28,885 nucleotides of DNA from JAZDLO01 sp043801935 (GCA_043801935.1 JAZDLO010000078.1:1-28885); one strand, 5' to 3'; positions 7,461 to 16,308 are shown, counted from the stretch's first letter. The notes: generated from the sequence alone by a model not told the origin. Made by a program: numbers and translations.

Positions 7461-8297
7461 TCAGATCCACTCATCGTCGGCCAACTCATCCTTCTCGGTC
7501 TCCTCCGCGTCCTGCCACCCAGCCTCGATCCCTTCCTTTGCCCGAGTCCGGATACCAGGCATCGCCGGCCCGACCGTATTGACTTCGGACGTAGCCAGCC
7601 CGAGATACGCCCTCCTGACGTGTTCGTTGTCCTGTAACCCCTTGGCGTCACCATGCAGAGCGATCGTCCCGGTCTCCATGACATACCCCTGACTGGCGAT
7701 CTTAAGAGCCAGGCTTGCATTCTGCTCTATGAGGAGCATGGAAACGCCCTCGGTAGCAATGCGCGCGATGATCTCGGCGACTTCTTGGGTGACAATCGGG
7801 GACAGCCCGAGAGAAGGTTCGTCAAGCAGGAGGAGTTTCGGGTTCGACATCAATCCCCTGCCGATAGCCAGCATCTGTTGTTCCCCTCCGCTCAGGGAAG
7901 ATGCTGACCGGGCGCCTGCTTTATTGAGCACCGGGAAATACTCGTAGATCCTTTCCAGATCCCTCGCTATGCCGTCTTTGTCCCTCCTCAAGAACGCACC
8001 GGTGATGAGGTTGTCGCGGACGCTCATTTCCAGGAAGAGTCTCTTCCCCTCTGGAACGTGGCCGACACCCAGCCCCACCACTTTGTCCGGTTTCATCCCA
8101 TCGATTCTCTTATCCTGGAACCAGATCGCTCCCGACGTCAGTGGCACCAAGCCCGAAATCGCCCGCAGGCAGGTGCTTTTCCCCGCCCCGTTGGCTCCGA
8201 TAAGGGTGGTGATACTCCCGGCCTCAACGTCCAAGGAGATCCCCTTTAGTGCCCTGACCCCGCCGTAGCAAACCTCTACGTTCTTCAAACTAAGCAT
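7461..8297 (-). CDS. livF: Branched-chain amino acid-type ABC transporter ATPase LivF
   Basis: This is a 278-residue ATPase of a HAAT-family importer, the last gene of the livKHMGF-type operon. Walker A is GANGAGKST, the signature is SLSGGEQQMLAIGRGL, Walker B is LLLLDEPSLGLSP, and the H-loop region reads LLIEQNA, the LivF form in which the usual His is replaced. LivF normally ends near YLG (residue about 235). This protein carries an extra tail of about 45 residues, acidic at the end (ETEKDELADDEW), of unknown role. The start overlaps nothing; livG ends three bases upstream. The stop is 15 bases from the IS end, so the tail should be checked as a possible result of the neighbouring rearrangement. 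Confidence 0.93.
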   Translation of the reverse strand: MLSLKNVEVCYGGVRALKGISLDVEAGSITTLIGANGAGKSTCLRAISGLVPLTSGAIWFQDKRIDGMKPDKVVGLGVGHVPEGKRLFLEMSVRDNLITGAFLRRDKDGIARDLERIYEYFPVLNKAGARSASSLSGGEQQMLAIGRGLMSNPKLLLLDEPSLGLSPIVTQEVAEIIARIATEGVSMLLIEQNASLALKIASQGYVMETGTIALHGDAKGLQDNEHVRRAYLGLATSEVNTVGPAMPGIRTRAKEGIEAGWQDAEETEKDELADDEWI

Positions 8298-8300
8298 ACC

Positions 8301-9059
8301 CTAGCTCCTACCCAGGTAAGCTTCTATTACTTCTTCGTGCGAGCAGACACCTTCAGGGTCACCCTCGCTGATCTTCTTGCCGAAGTTCACCACCGTGATC
8401 TTCTCACAGGTACTCATGACCGCCTTCATGTCATGCTCTACCAACAAGATGGTGATGCCCTGATCACGAAGCGACCTTATGCGCTCCATCATGTCTTTTG
8501 TTTCCGTTGGGTTCATACCGGTGACCGGTTCATCAAGCAGCAGTATCTTCGGCACGGTGGCCAACGCTATGGCCACGCCCAGAGCCTCTTGGTACCCATG
8601 GGGTAGATCGCCGGCGATCTCATCTTTCACATCGACTATGCCCATAGTCTCCAGTATGCCCGCACTCTTCTTCTCGATCTCCCTGTCCCTCTGCTTTGTG
8701 CGTTTGGTCATAAGGAACTGGCCGAATAGCCCTACCCCCGTGTGGAGATGACAGGCCATGACCACATTTTGCAGGGCCGTCATGTCCCTGAAGAGGTTGG
8801 TGAGCTGAAAGGTGTGGGCCAGTCCTTTGCCGGCTACTTCGTGCGGCGGCTTGCCCGTTATGTCCTCCCCCTGCCAGATGACCTTTCCCCCAGTAGGGCG
8901 GAGAAAACCGGTGATGCAGTTGAAGATGGTGGTCTTGCCCGAGCCGTTGGGCCCGATCAAACCCCGTATCTCGCCTTCTTCGACACTCATGTCGACATCG
9001 TCGACGGCCACCAGCTCCCCGAACTGCTTCCTTAGACCCTGTAGCTCAAGTATGGCCAT
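8301..9059 (-). CDS. livG: Branched-chain amino acid-type ABC transporter ATPase LivG
   Basis: This is a 252-residue ATPase paired with LivF on the cytoplasmic face of the LivHM permease. Walker A is GPNGSGKTT, the signature region is DLPHGYQEALGVAIAL (a variant of the usual LSYGQQR form), Walker B is ILLLDEPVTGMNP, and the switch His is in LLVEHDMKAVM. The C-terminus ends in the typical VIEAYLGRS. The ATG overlaps the livM stop by one base (TGATG), so translation is probably coupled. Length is normal for the family. Confidence 0.93.
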   Translation of the reverse strand: MAILELQGLRKQFGELVAVDDVDMSVEEGEIRGLIGPNGSGKTTIFNCITGFLRPTGGKVIWQGEDITGKPPHEVAGKGLAHTFQLTNLFRDMTALQNVVMACHLHTGVGLFGQFLMTKRTKQRDREIEKKSAGILETMGIVDVKDEIAGDLPHGYQEALGVAIALATVPKILLLDEPVTGMNPTETKDMMERIRSLRDQGITILLVEHDMKAVMSTCEKITVVNFGKKISEGDPEGVCSHEEVIEAYLGRS

Positions 9060-10057
9060 CAGTCGTGCCCCTCTATCGTCAGATCCTCAGGCAGCTCGTT
9101 CCCAGTCCGCGCTCTCCTCAGCAAGGATAGTACTCGTTGGGGTATACCTTCGAGGCCCTCCGGGAAGAACAGGAGGGTCAGTATCAGGATGCAGCCGTAT
9201 ATCATCGGTACCCACTCCGCCAAGGGGAGGAGGAGCTCGCTCAGCAGTGTGAGCACGGAGACCCCTAAGATGGGGCCGACGAAGGTGCGCGTGCCTCCGA
9301 ACACCACCCAGACAAGGACGTAGAGAGTAGGCACAAAACCGAACTGGTTAGGTTCGATGGCCCACATACGATGAACCAGGAGAACCCCCGCAACCCCGGC
9401 GAAGAAGGCAGCCACCACGAAGACCAGGATCTTGTAGCGGGTGATGTTTATCCCGATGCTCTTGGCGAGGCTCTCCTGCGAATGGACGGCATGGAAGGTC
9501 GCGCCTATGCGGGAGCGGCCCAGGCGATACATGAGCCACAAGCAGACCGCCGTTACGATCAGCGCCAGGAAGTAGTACGGGACGGGACGGCTGAAATCGA
9601 TCGCTCCGATGTTCCCGGGAGGCGGGATATTCGTCAACCCCGTGTGGCCACCGAAGGGGACCCTGAACCTCGTCCAGCATAGTCTCATGGCTTCCCCGGC
9701 GGCATACGAGGCGATGAAGAAGGCAAAACCTTTGGTCCTAGCAAGGGGATAGCTCATGATCAGACCGATGACCAGAGCAGCTATGGCCGACAAAGGCAGG
9801 CTAAGCCAGAACGGCCAGCCCAGGGTTCCCGTTATCAGGGCGCTGGCATAGGCGCCCGCGCCCATCAGAGGCACGTGGGCCAGCGACCAGCCGCCGGTGG
9901 TGGTGACAAGACGAAAGCTCGTCACCAAGATGATGTCGATCAAGAGCATCGTCAGCACATCGATGTAGTAGTGCCTCAACAAGAACGGCAGCACAACGCC
10001 CGCGATCGCGACGACGGGCAATACTATGAGTGGCGCTAGTGTTCTGCTATTCCGCAT
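9059..10057 (-). CDS. livM: Branched-chain amino acid-type ABC transporter permease LivM
   Basis: This is a 332-residue integral membrane permease with about nine hydrophobic segments. The conserved LivM features are visible: SLAHVPLMGAGAYASAL near residue 65, SYAAGEAMRLCW, and the ATPase-contacting EAA-like loop near FHAVHSQESLAKSIGINITR. Late in the protein is the conserved GGTRTFVGPILG segment. I chose ATG 10057, preceded by AAGGA, rather than the longer frame to 10216, whose extra N-terminus is Ser/Pro-rich and antisense-like within livH. The gene overlaps livH by 11 bases and livG by one. Confidence 0.9.
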   Translation of the reverse strand: MRNSRTLAPLIVLPVVAIAGVVLPFLLRHYYIDVLTMLLIDIILVTSFRLVTTTGGWSLAHVPLMGAGAYASALITGTLGWPFWLSLPLSAIAALVIGLIMSYPLARTKGFAFFIASYAAGEAMRLCWTRFRVPFGGHTGLTNIPPPGNIGAIDFSRPVPYYFLALIVTAVCLWLMYRLGRSRIGATFHAVHSQESLAKSIGINITRYKILVFVVAAFFAGVAGVLLVHRMWAIEPNQFGFVPTLYVLVWVVFGGTRTFVGPILGVSVLTLLSELLLPLAEWVPMIYGCILILTLLFFPEGLEGIPQRVLSLLRRARTGNELPEDLTIEGHD

Positions 10058-10910
10058 GGCCCAACAATCCTTGAGGTCTGATTGCCAGGAATATGAGCAT
10101 GAACACCGCGATGGCCAGTTGGGCGATGGTCGAATCAAGAAGCGTGGTGATGATGGTATTAAGGAAGCCGAACATGACGGCGGCGTAGATGGCCCCCTTG
10201 ATCTTGCCTTGTCCACCTACGATCACGATCACGAAGGCCATCCAGATGACCAACCCCCCCATGTAAGGGTAGACCGACATGATGGGCGCCATCAGGGTGC
10301 CGGCCGCGCCTGCCATGGCAGATCCGATGAGCATAGCGATGGCGGAGGTCCGGCCGACGCTTATGCCCTGGAGCGCGGCTGCCTCGCTGTCCTGCGAAGA
10401 CGCGCGGAGCGCCCGGCCCATTCTCGAGCGACTCAGGAACAGCAGAAGCAGGGCAACAAGAACGAGAGCTCCCCCGAAGGCTATGATCCTCTGAACGTCG
10501 ACACTGACACCGCCGACAGAGACGACCGCGCCAGGATACGGAGCCGGCACGGGTTTCATCTTCCCGACACCCCAGATTCGCCCCACGGCGACCTGTAGGA
10601 TGAAAACGAGCCCTACCGAGGCGATGAAACCGCTGAGCAGATTCCCGCGCAACGGTCTGAAGATGACCCGCTCGGAGACCGCGCCCAGGAGACCGGCCAC
10701 GACGATGCCCACCACGACTGCCGCGAAATACGGCCACTTGTTCACGGCGAAAAGGACCCAGACTGCGTAGGCTCCGAGCATGTAGAACTCGCCGTGGGCG
10801 AAGTTCACAATCTTCATAACCCCAAACACGAGAGTCAGTCCCACGGCTACGAGAGCATAGAAGGAGCTTGTTATGAGTGCATTGAGTATCGTCTGACCTA
10901 TGAACTCCAT
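10047..10910 (-). CDS. livH: Branched-chain amino acid-type ABC transporter permease LivH
   Basis: This is a 287-residue membrane permease with about eight hydrophobic segments. The first third shows the strongly conserved LTLVFGVMKIVNFAHGEFYM motif, followed by SERVIFRPLRG, and the coupling loop is RALRASSQDSEAAALQGISV. The late motif GGQGKIKGAIYAAVMFG and the ending RPQGLLGHAE are typical of LivH. It forms the translocation pore with LivM. The gene follows livK by 101 bases, and its ATG has only a weak purine-rich site, which may lower permease expression relative to the binding protein. Confidence 0.93.
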   Translation of the reverse strand: MEFIGQTILNALITSSFYALVAVGLTLVFGVMKIVNFAHGEFYMLGAYAVWVLFAVNKWPYFAAVVVGIVVAGLLGAVSERVIFRPLRGNLLSGFIASVGLVFILQVAVGRIWGVGKMKPVPAPYPGAVVSVGGVSVDVQRIIAFGGALVLVALLLLFLSRSRMGRALRASSQDSEAAALQGISVGRTSAIAMLIGSAMAGAAGTLMAPIMSVYPYMGGLVIWMAFVIVIVGGQGKIKGAIYAAVMFGFLNTIITTLLDSTIAQLAIAVFMLIFLAIRPQGLLGHAE

Positions 10911-11011
10911 GATCTTTCTCTGTCTTCGTACGTGTTGGCAAGAATCAGGCTTCAGCTCACCTTTCTCTCACAAATAGGCACCGTGCTCTCGGGAACGTCA
11001 TGCCGTCGCTA

Positions 11012-12331
11012 CTACAGTGACAGATTCCACTTGTCCAGGTATTTGTCGAGAACCGCCTTGTTGTCGCCCGTTGCGAGCCAATCGCGGACGCTCATCCAGT
11101 CCACGATCACCGGCTCCCCGTTCTGGATCTCCGTGATGGGCAACGTAGGCGCGAGGAGGTGGTCGATACCGAAGAAGTCTTTCCCTAGCCATTTGCCCAT
11201 GCCACCCAGGGTGTGAGGAACCTCGGTGGAGGACTCCAAAGTCTGAGCGACCGTCTCCGGGACGATGGTACCCGCCTTCTGCGCGGCCCACAACCAGACG
11301 TCAACGGCTGCCATGTACTCCCAGACGATCTCCGAGTACCCATGGTCGGGCCACCGTGTCTTCCACTCGTTCCAGAACTCGAGGTGCGTGTGGCCGCCAA
11401 CGATAGGAGCGATAGTCGCCTTTCCTTCAAGTCCCGGATCGTTGAAGTACGGGAAGTTGGACACGGCGCCTTCCATGAACTCCTTGGGCACCTTGGCCAA
11501 GATGGCGCCGAAGTCCCAGCAGGCCGAGGTTATGATGCCTTCCCACCCCTGCAGGTATGCCTGCTCACAGATGAGCGCTTGATACTCCGGGTAGCAGGCT
11601 CCCAGGTTGATGATGTCGGGGTCATTGGCCAGCGCTGATGTAACGATGGGAGCGAAGTCGGTGGTCTCCAGCCCGAACGGCTTGTCGTACACGACTTCGA
11701 ATCCCTCCGTTTCAGTCGCAGCCTCGGACCAACAAGCAGCGGCAATACCGATCTCGTCATCCTGGGAGAGGATGGCCATCGTCTTCAGGTCGGGATGCGC
11801 CTTGTGGATGTACTGAACGTTCGTTATGTGGTAGGTGGGGAAGTTGTCGGTCACGTCAAAGAGGTACGGCCGGTCCGCTTTGAGGTCCTGGGCGATGAGC
11901 GTGAAGGAGATCATCTTCTGCTCGGTCAGGAAGGGCACCATAGAGGCGCTGGTGGCCCCCCCCAGGTCCAGGATAAGCGAAACCTTGTCCTCCAGGACCA
12001 GCTTCCTGGCGCCGAGCAGAGCCTTGCTCCCGATACCTTCGTTGTCATACTTGACGATCTCGAACTTGTACGTCTTGTCTCCGATCTTGGCCCCACCTGC
12101 TTCGTTGATCCAGTCGACCCAGATCTCCAGACCCTCCATCCCGGGCAGCCCCCACGCCGCGGCCCCTCCGGACAGGGGTGCGTTCATGCCGATCTTGATC
12201 GTCTCGGTCGCCGCAGCAGGGGCGGTAGTCGTGGTCTCTTCTGCTGTGCCACAGGCGGCCAGCAACACACCAAGCAGTAGTATCAGGCCAAAAGCTAACG
12301 CGATAGTTTTGTAGCTTTTCATCCTGTTCAT
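11012..12331 (-). CDS. livK: ABC transporter substrate-binding lipoprotein, LivK type
   Basis: This is a 439-residue extracellular solute-binding protein (periplasmic-binding-protein type 6 fold) and the first gene of the liv operon. A basic N-terminus, a hydrophobic core and the lipobox LLAAC (Cys27) mark a lipoprotein; a Thr/Ala-rich linker follows. The mature protein begins TIKIGMNAPLSGGAAAWGLP, the standard opening of this family. Ligands in the family range from branched-chain amino acids to amides, urea and aromatic acids, and the protein is longer than classical LivK, so the substrate is not assignable. The ATG at 12331 follows AAGGGAGG; the longer frame to 12430 lacks a signal-like start. 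Many Trp residues occur in the C-terminal half. Confidence 0.9.
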   Translation of the reverse strand: MNRMKSYKTIALAFGLILLLGVLLAACGTAEETTTTAPAAATETIKIGMNAPLSGGAAAWGLPGMEGLEIWVDWINEAGGAKIGDKTYKFEIVKYDNEGIGSKALLGARKLVLEDKVSLILDLGGATSASMVPFLTEQKMISFTLIAQDLKADRPYLFDVTDNFPTYHITNVQYIHKAHPDLKTMAILSQDDEIGIAAACWSEAATETEGFEVVYDKPFGLETTDFAPIVTSALANDPDIINLGACYPEYQALICEQAYLQGWEGIITSACWDFGAILAKVPKEFMEGAVSNFPYFNDPGLEGKATIAPIVGGHTHLEFWNEWKTRWPDHGYSEIVWEYMAAVDVWLWAAQKAGTIVPETVAQTLESSTEVPHTLGGMGKWLGKDFFGIDHLLAPTLPITEIQNGEPVIVDWMSVRDWLATGDNKAVLDKYLDKWNLSL

Positions 12332-12818
12332 CTTCCCTCCCTTGTGAGCCACTCCCGTATCGACTGAACACCTACCTGCCAGTCTGCGCGTCCCGGTGGT
12401 CACCCCCTTCTCTTGGACTCGAAGTCCCATGTATTCCGTGACCGGTCGACCCGGGCGACCCGACAGAGCCCACGGACGTGCATCGCCGCCTCAGGGAGCA
12501 GTGTGTGTCGAACTGGAGTGCGCTGACCTTGATGGGGATCGCCCTGCCCCCGGTTGCGGCAATCTCGGGGGCCGGGCGGTGCGTAGAGCGTCGGTGTTCA
12601 ACGCCGCCACAGTGGCTTCTTCCGAAGCGTAGCGGAAACCAGGCCGCGACCGATGTTGCTGATGCCTGCAATCCAACGACAATGACCACTTGCCCCCCCT
12701 GACATTGCCCGCCCTCAGCCTTCGGCTCTCTCATCGTCCTACTAGACAGGCATTTTGTCCATACCTGGAGCGAAGATTCTTTTCAGCGGCTTCTGTGGGA
12801 GGACCCCAGAGATGAGAG
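12332..12818. other. Non-coding leader/intergenic stretch upstream of livK
   Basis: About 490 bases lie here without a convincing gene. Frames on both strands (for example 12372-12734 minus) are open but have no family-like sequence and poor starts. The stretch presumably holds the liv promoter and leader. I see no confident sigma-70 promoter or riboswitch. A half copy of the palindrome at 12819-12837 (GTCCTACTAG) occurs near 12740. Confidence 0.4.
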
Positions 12819-12837
12819 GCCAGTAGGACCTACTGGC
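12819..12837. repeat. 19-bp perfect palindrome after the META lipoprotein gene
   Basis: GCCAGTAGG and CCTACTGGC form a nine-base inverted repeat around a single central base, 14 bases past the stop of the META-domain gene. As RNA it could form a hairpin of about eight pairs, but no U-run follows on either strand, so it is an atypical terminator. A DNA operator is equally possible. Confidence 0.5.
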
Positions 12838-12850
12838 AGTTGGCGCGGTA

Positions 12851-13339
12851 TCAGCCACCGGGCGGCAACTTCCAGGCGTCGAACGAAGCCAGGAGGCTCC
12901 CGTCGTTCGATCTCAGCTCGAGCGTCTCCCCCGTGATCTTGAACGTGGCGGCATCTCGCAACGCCTTCAGATAGGCCTCCTCCTGCTCCAAGATACCCGG
13001 CGGCTGTGCGCAGAATAGCTGGGTGGAACCCACGGAGCCGAGCGAGAGCTGGTCACCGTCGGTGGTGTAGATGCCCCAGTACGAGTTGCAGCCCGCCAAT
13101 CCGGCGAGATTCCCGTCCTCGCCGAAGGTGACGCTGATATCGGTGTCCGCCAGCACCGGGACCGCGCCGCCGGTGCCGTTGTTGTAGGAGGCCAGCCTCC
13201 AGGAGCTCCCAGTGAATCCGCCTTCCACCGGTCCGCCCTCCCCCTTGCTCGATGCGCAACCGGGAACAATGGCACCCGCCAGCCCGAGTCCCAGCACGAC
13301 CGCCACGCCGCAAATCGTCAGAAGCCGGCTGCTCTTCAT
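12851..13339 (-). CDS. META-domain lipoprotein (HslJ-like)
   Basis: This is a 162-residue secreted lipoprotein. The signal peptide LLTICGVAVVLGLGLAGAIV is followed by VPGC, a lipobox-like site, and a short Gly/Ser-rich linker. From about residue 45 the META domain is recognisable: GSSWRLASYNN, then ISVTFGEDGNLAGLAGCNSY, GIYTTDGDQLSLGSVGSTQL and the closing LELRSNDGSLLASF. Two conserved cysteines (GCN and LFC) may form a disulfide. META proteins such as HslJ are linked to envelope stress or novobiocin resistance, but their biochemistry is unknown. The ATG follows GGAGGATCAC. It stands apart from the liv genes and is probably its own transcription unit. Confidence 0.85.
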   Translation of the reverse strand: MKSSRLLTICGVAVVLGLGLAGAIVPGCASSKGEGGPVEGGFTGSSWRLASYNNGTGGAVPVLADTDISVTFGEDGNLAGLAGCNSYWGIYTTDGDQLSLGSVGSTQLFCAQPPGILEQEEAYLKALRDAATFKITGETLELRSNDGSLLASFDAWKLPPGG

Positions 13340-14318
13340 GTGATCCTCCGCTCTTGCCGGTGCCACCAGCCCGCATCATGGTAGCAAAAGCCGACAGAAT
13401 GCTCGTCAGGAAAGGCTACATCTTTGAAGGAGTACGGGCTAGTGAACGGACCAGATTTTGTCGTCACGAACCCCACTTGCACTCCAGCCGAGGCGGTCGT
13501 CCCTCCGATGAAGCGCATCCTCCCTGATGTGAGCATGGCACCCGTTAGCTCAAACACGTTGGCGTTAAGGATGAACATGCTCACGGTCGTTCCCTTGGTC
13601 TTCACCTGGGGATGTTTCCGGGCGGTGCCCTTGTCGATGGCGCTGATCCCCCTGCCGCAAGAGCTCATCGAGCAGGGCGCAGGTTCGCCCTGCTCGCCGG
13701 CGACAGGAAACCGTAGTCAGGTTAGATCCCCAAGAGCCCGTCCAAGACACCAGCACTGGCCGCGTTGCGGGCGAACGGACAGTGCACCGCCTCTGAGCTC
13801 GGTCGAGGCGTCCAGGCCGGCACCATCGGCCACATAGGCCTCGTGGAGACTGGGGCTATGCCCACTGCCTCGGGCTGCCGCTCGAACACCTTCGGCAGAC
13901 CAAACGGGCACTGGTATCGGAGCGAGCCGGGGGCGCCCAGTTCGCAGGAGTAGCTTGCAGTCAGGTCTATGGTTTCAGGCAGCAGGTGGTCGGCTTTGAC
14001 GGGACCCGAAGGCCCCTCCACTTTGAGATGACGGCCTTCGTCGGACCCGACGCCGATGAGCGGGCGCAGTTAGGCGACCACACGCGCATCAACGGGACCC
14101 ATCCGTTGACGTGCGGATCAAGAAGGAGATCGCCCAGCGCGGCGGCCGGGGACGGCTGCAGCTGCCGTAAACGCCATTCCGAAGGCGCTCCAGTCGGAAC
14201 CAGGCCTGCCACATCCGCATTGCTCCCTCAGACGAACCTCCTCACCATCTGGCAGGCGCCGAACCGCTGTGGCGGCCGGTGCCCTGACCAGAAACGGTCT
14301 CTCGCGTCTGACCCTGGT
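13340..14318. other. Low-confidence region with degenerate coding-like segments
   Basis: About 980 bases carry no gene I can name. A minus-strand frame at 13336-13668 overlaps the META gene start; its middle (GAMLTSGRMRFIGGTTASAG) has a beta-rich look but no recognised family. A second minus-strand frame at about 13722-14080 reads GVGSDEGRHLKVEGP, LLPETIDLTASYSCELGAPG and RYQCPFGLPKVFER. It has ordinary amino-acid composition and an in-frame TAA just upstream, so it may be the end of a decayed gene. Plus-strand frames here (13424-13837, 13986-14330) look like shadows. Confidence 0.4.
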
Positions 14319-14879
14319 TCAGGAGCGTGAAAGCCCTTCCACCAACAAGCGCCTCGCCTGTTCACGCAGGTCCGGACGCTCAAGGTGGTCCGTCGGCCCG
14401 GAGACCTCGGTGGCCACCAGGGAGCCCGCGAGCTCCATTCCCACCCATTTGAACGACCGGGCCAGAGTCTTGGCGATCGCCTCACCATCCGCGCGGTCGG
14501 GTTCTTCTTGGGTGGTGATAACGAAGAGCCTCTTGCCCGATGATATCCGCGGTAAGTAGTCTCCGTCCAGAACAGCGTATGTCCTGTCGACGATTGCCTT
14601 GAGCCAGGCAGACGCCGCATAGTAATAGACGGGAGTGGCCAGAACCAGGGCGTCCGCTCCAGGCAACTTGTCGTAGATCAAGTCCATATCGTCGCGCACT
14701 GCGCAAAGATTGCCGGTCTTGCATTTCCCGCACGCCCGGCACGGCCGGACCTTCAGCTTGCTCGCGTAGAGCAACTCGGCGTGGTGCCCGTTCGCCTCGG
14801 CTGCCTCCAGCGCGATCCGGAGCAGGCTATTGCTGTTACCGTGCAAACGGGGGCTACTCCCGATCGCCAGTATCTCCAC
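14319..14879 (-). CDS. Iron-sulfur flavoprotein / NADPH-dependent FMN reductase-like protein
   Basis: This is a 186-residue flavodoxin-fold protein. The N-terminal ILAIGSSPRLHGNSNSLL is the FMN phosphate-binding loop. At residues about 47-60 is a compact cysteine motif, CRACGKCKTGNLC (Cx2Cx2Cx5C), matching the [4Fe-4S] motif of archaeal and clostridial iron-sulfur flavoproteins. PVYYYAASAWLKAIVDRTY is the second flavin-contact region. Known members transfer electrons from ferredoxin to small acceptors such as O2 or H2O2, or reduce quinones. The GTG start has a GGAGG site six bases upstream and follows the aminotransferase stop by 10 bases, so it is the last gene of the aor operon. It may be an electron outlet. 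Confidence 0.87.
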   Translation of the reverse strand: MEILAIGSSPRLHGNSNSLLRIALEAAEANGHHAELLYASKLKVRPCRACGKCKTGNLCAVRDDMDLIYDKLPGADALVLATPVYYYAASAWLKAIVDRTYAVLDGDYLPRISSGKRLFVITTQEEPDRADGEAIAKTLARSFKWVGMELAGSLVATEVSGPTDHLERPDLREQARRLLVEGLSRS

Positions 14880-14889
14880 ACGAACCTCC

Positions 14890-16308
14890 TCAATAGCCGA
14901 GTTCTCTCTCCACCGCCGCGATTGATTCGTCGAGCGCTCTGACGATCGTATCGATCTGCTCTTTCGAGATCACGAAGGGTGGTGCTATCGCGTGACAGCT
15001 ACCGCCGCCCAGCAGTCGGACGAACACGCCTCGTTCGAAGGCCGCGTCACGGACGCGAGCGGCGGCGCCCACATGCGCGGGGAACCACTCTTTGCTCTCC
15101 TTGCTCTGAACGTACTCGATGCCGGCGACCAAGCCCAGACCACGCACGTCCCCCACGATCGGGTGCTCGAGGAGACTCCGCAAGCCCTCCTGCAGATACG
15201 GGCCCAGGTCGCGGCAGCGGCCGACCAGATCTTCCCGTTCGATGATCTCTAGATTCGCCAGCCCGGCGGCGCAGCACAGCGGGTGGCCGTGGTAGGTTGC
15301 GCCGCTCATGAACTGCTTGCCTTCGGATGTTTCGCCTAGGAAGGCCGCGTACACCTTCTCGCTCGCCCCCACCGCCCCCAGCGGTAGGTACCCTGATGAC
15401 AAGCCCTTGGCCATCGTCACGAGGTCGGGGTCGGCGCCGAACAGTTCGCACGCCAACCAGGCGCCGGTGCGGCCGAAACCGGTGATGACCTCGTCGTTGA
15501 TGACCAGCACGTCGTTGGCCTTGCAGATCTCGCACACGAGCGGCCAGTACTCCGGCGGCGGCGGGATCACGCCTCCCGTGCCGATCACGGTCTCGCCGAG
15601 CATGGTGCCGACGTTCTGGGCCCCGTAGAAAGCGATCTCCTTCTCCACCTGCCGGGCGCACTCGAGGCTGCAGGCGCCGTACTCCTTGCCCCAGCTGCAG
15701 CGGTAGCAGTAGGGGGCACCGAGGCGGATGAATCCAGGAAGCAAGGGCTCGAAGGCCGTGCGGTTACCCGACAGCCCCTGGGCGCTCGTGGCCCCGAAAG
15801 TCGTCCCGTGGTAGGAGCGGTCGCGGAACAAAACCATGTACTTGCTGCCTTTGCCCAGGTTCCGCCAGTACTGGCGGGCGATCTTGAGCGCGGTATCGAC
15901 CGAATCTCCCCCGCCCAGTGTGAGGTAGACGTGGTTCAGGTCACCGGGCAGATGTTCCGCGATCTTGGCCGCCAGCCTGATGCTGGGTGCGTTGGCGATG
16001 CCGAAGATGTGGTAGCAAGCCATCTCCTGCGCCTGCGCCGCGATGGCGTCGAGGATCTCCTGCCGCCCGTGACCGACGTTCACCGTCCACAGGCTGGCGA
16101 AGGCATCGATGTACTCGCGCCCGCGGACGTCGTACACCAGCGCCCCTTCCGCCCGTTGCATGATGATGGGCTTGAGGCCTTGCGCCTGCGCGAACGGCAA
16201 CCAGAGGTGATCGCGCATCTGCCGCTCGAGCAGGCGGGCCTCACCCTCAGTGAGCGGCGCGTCGCCGGCTGCATGCCGCGCTTGGCTATCGGCGGGGAAC
16301 TCGGGCAT
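14890..16308 (-). CDS. Class III (omega-amino acid type) aminotransferase
   Basis: This is a 472-residue PLP enzyme of fold type I. It shows VYDVRGREYIDAFASLWTVN near the N-terminus, the phosphate-binding LGGGDSVDTALKIAR, SYHGTT (residues about 166-171), the Asp that pairs with the PLP ring nitrogen in NDEVITGFGRTG (D272) and the Schiff-base Lys in TMAKGLSSGY (K301). Family members convert taurine, beta-alanine, putrescine or other omega-amines to aldehydes using pyruvate or 2-oxoglutarate. Four cysteines (201, 204, 213, 217) form CYRC...C...C, also present in the aminotransferase at 21000-22373. ATG 16308 follows GGGAGGGG; the longer frame to 16686 is Arg/Ser-rich and unlike the family. It lies between aorC and the flavoprotein and is a likely source of aldehyde for AOR. 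Confidence 0.9.
   Translation of the reverse strand: MPEFPADSQARHAAGDAPLTEGEARLLERQMRDHLWLPFAQAQGLKPIIMQRAEGALVYDVRGREYIDAFASLWTVNVGHGRQEILDAIAAQAQEMACYHIFGIANAPSIRLAAKIAEHLPGDLNHVYLTLGGGDSVDTALKIARQYWRNLGKGSKYMVLFRDRSYHGTTFGATSAQGLSGNRTAFEPLLPGFIRLGAPYCYRCSWGKEYGACSLECARQVEKEIAFYGAQNVGTMLGETVIGTGGVIPPPPEYWPLVCEICKANDVLVINDEVITGFGRTGAWLACELFGADPDLVTMAKGLSSGYLPLGAVGASEKVYAAFLGETSEGKQFMSGATYHGHPLCCAAGLANLEIIEREDLVGRCRDLGPYLQEGLRSLLEHPIVGDVRGLGLVAGIEYVQSKESKEWFPAHVGAAARVRDAAFERGVFVRLLGGGSCHAIAPPFVISKEQIDTIVRALDESIAAVERELGY

Noticed and set aside
10159..10941. Minus-strand frame of 260 codons overlapping livH
   Set aside because: It is an out-of-frame shadow of livH, Arg/Gly-rich with no membrane segments, while the livH frame carries all the permease motifs.
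12372..12734. Open frame of 120 codons on the minus strand upstream of livK
   Set aside because: It has no family-like sequence, an odd composition and no ribosome binding site, and its end overlaps the livK leader; it is treated as a chance frame.
12700..12850. Possible glycine-type riboswitch upstream of livK (GAGAG and CCGAAGG-like words)
   Set aside because: The words occur, but I cannot fold them into a consistent aptamer with the conserved core, so no riboswitch is claimed.
13336..13668. Minus-strand 110-codon frame overlapping the META gene start
   Set aside because: It overlaps a well-supported ribosome binding site and start and matches no family; kept only as part of the unresolved region.
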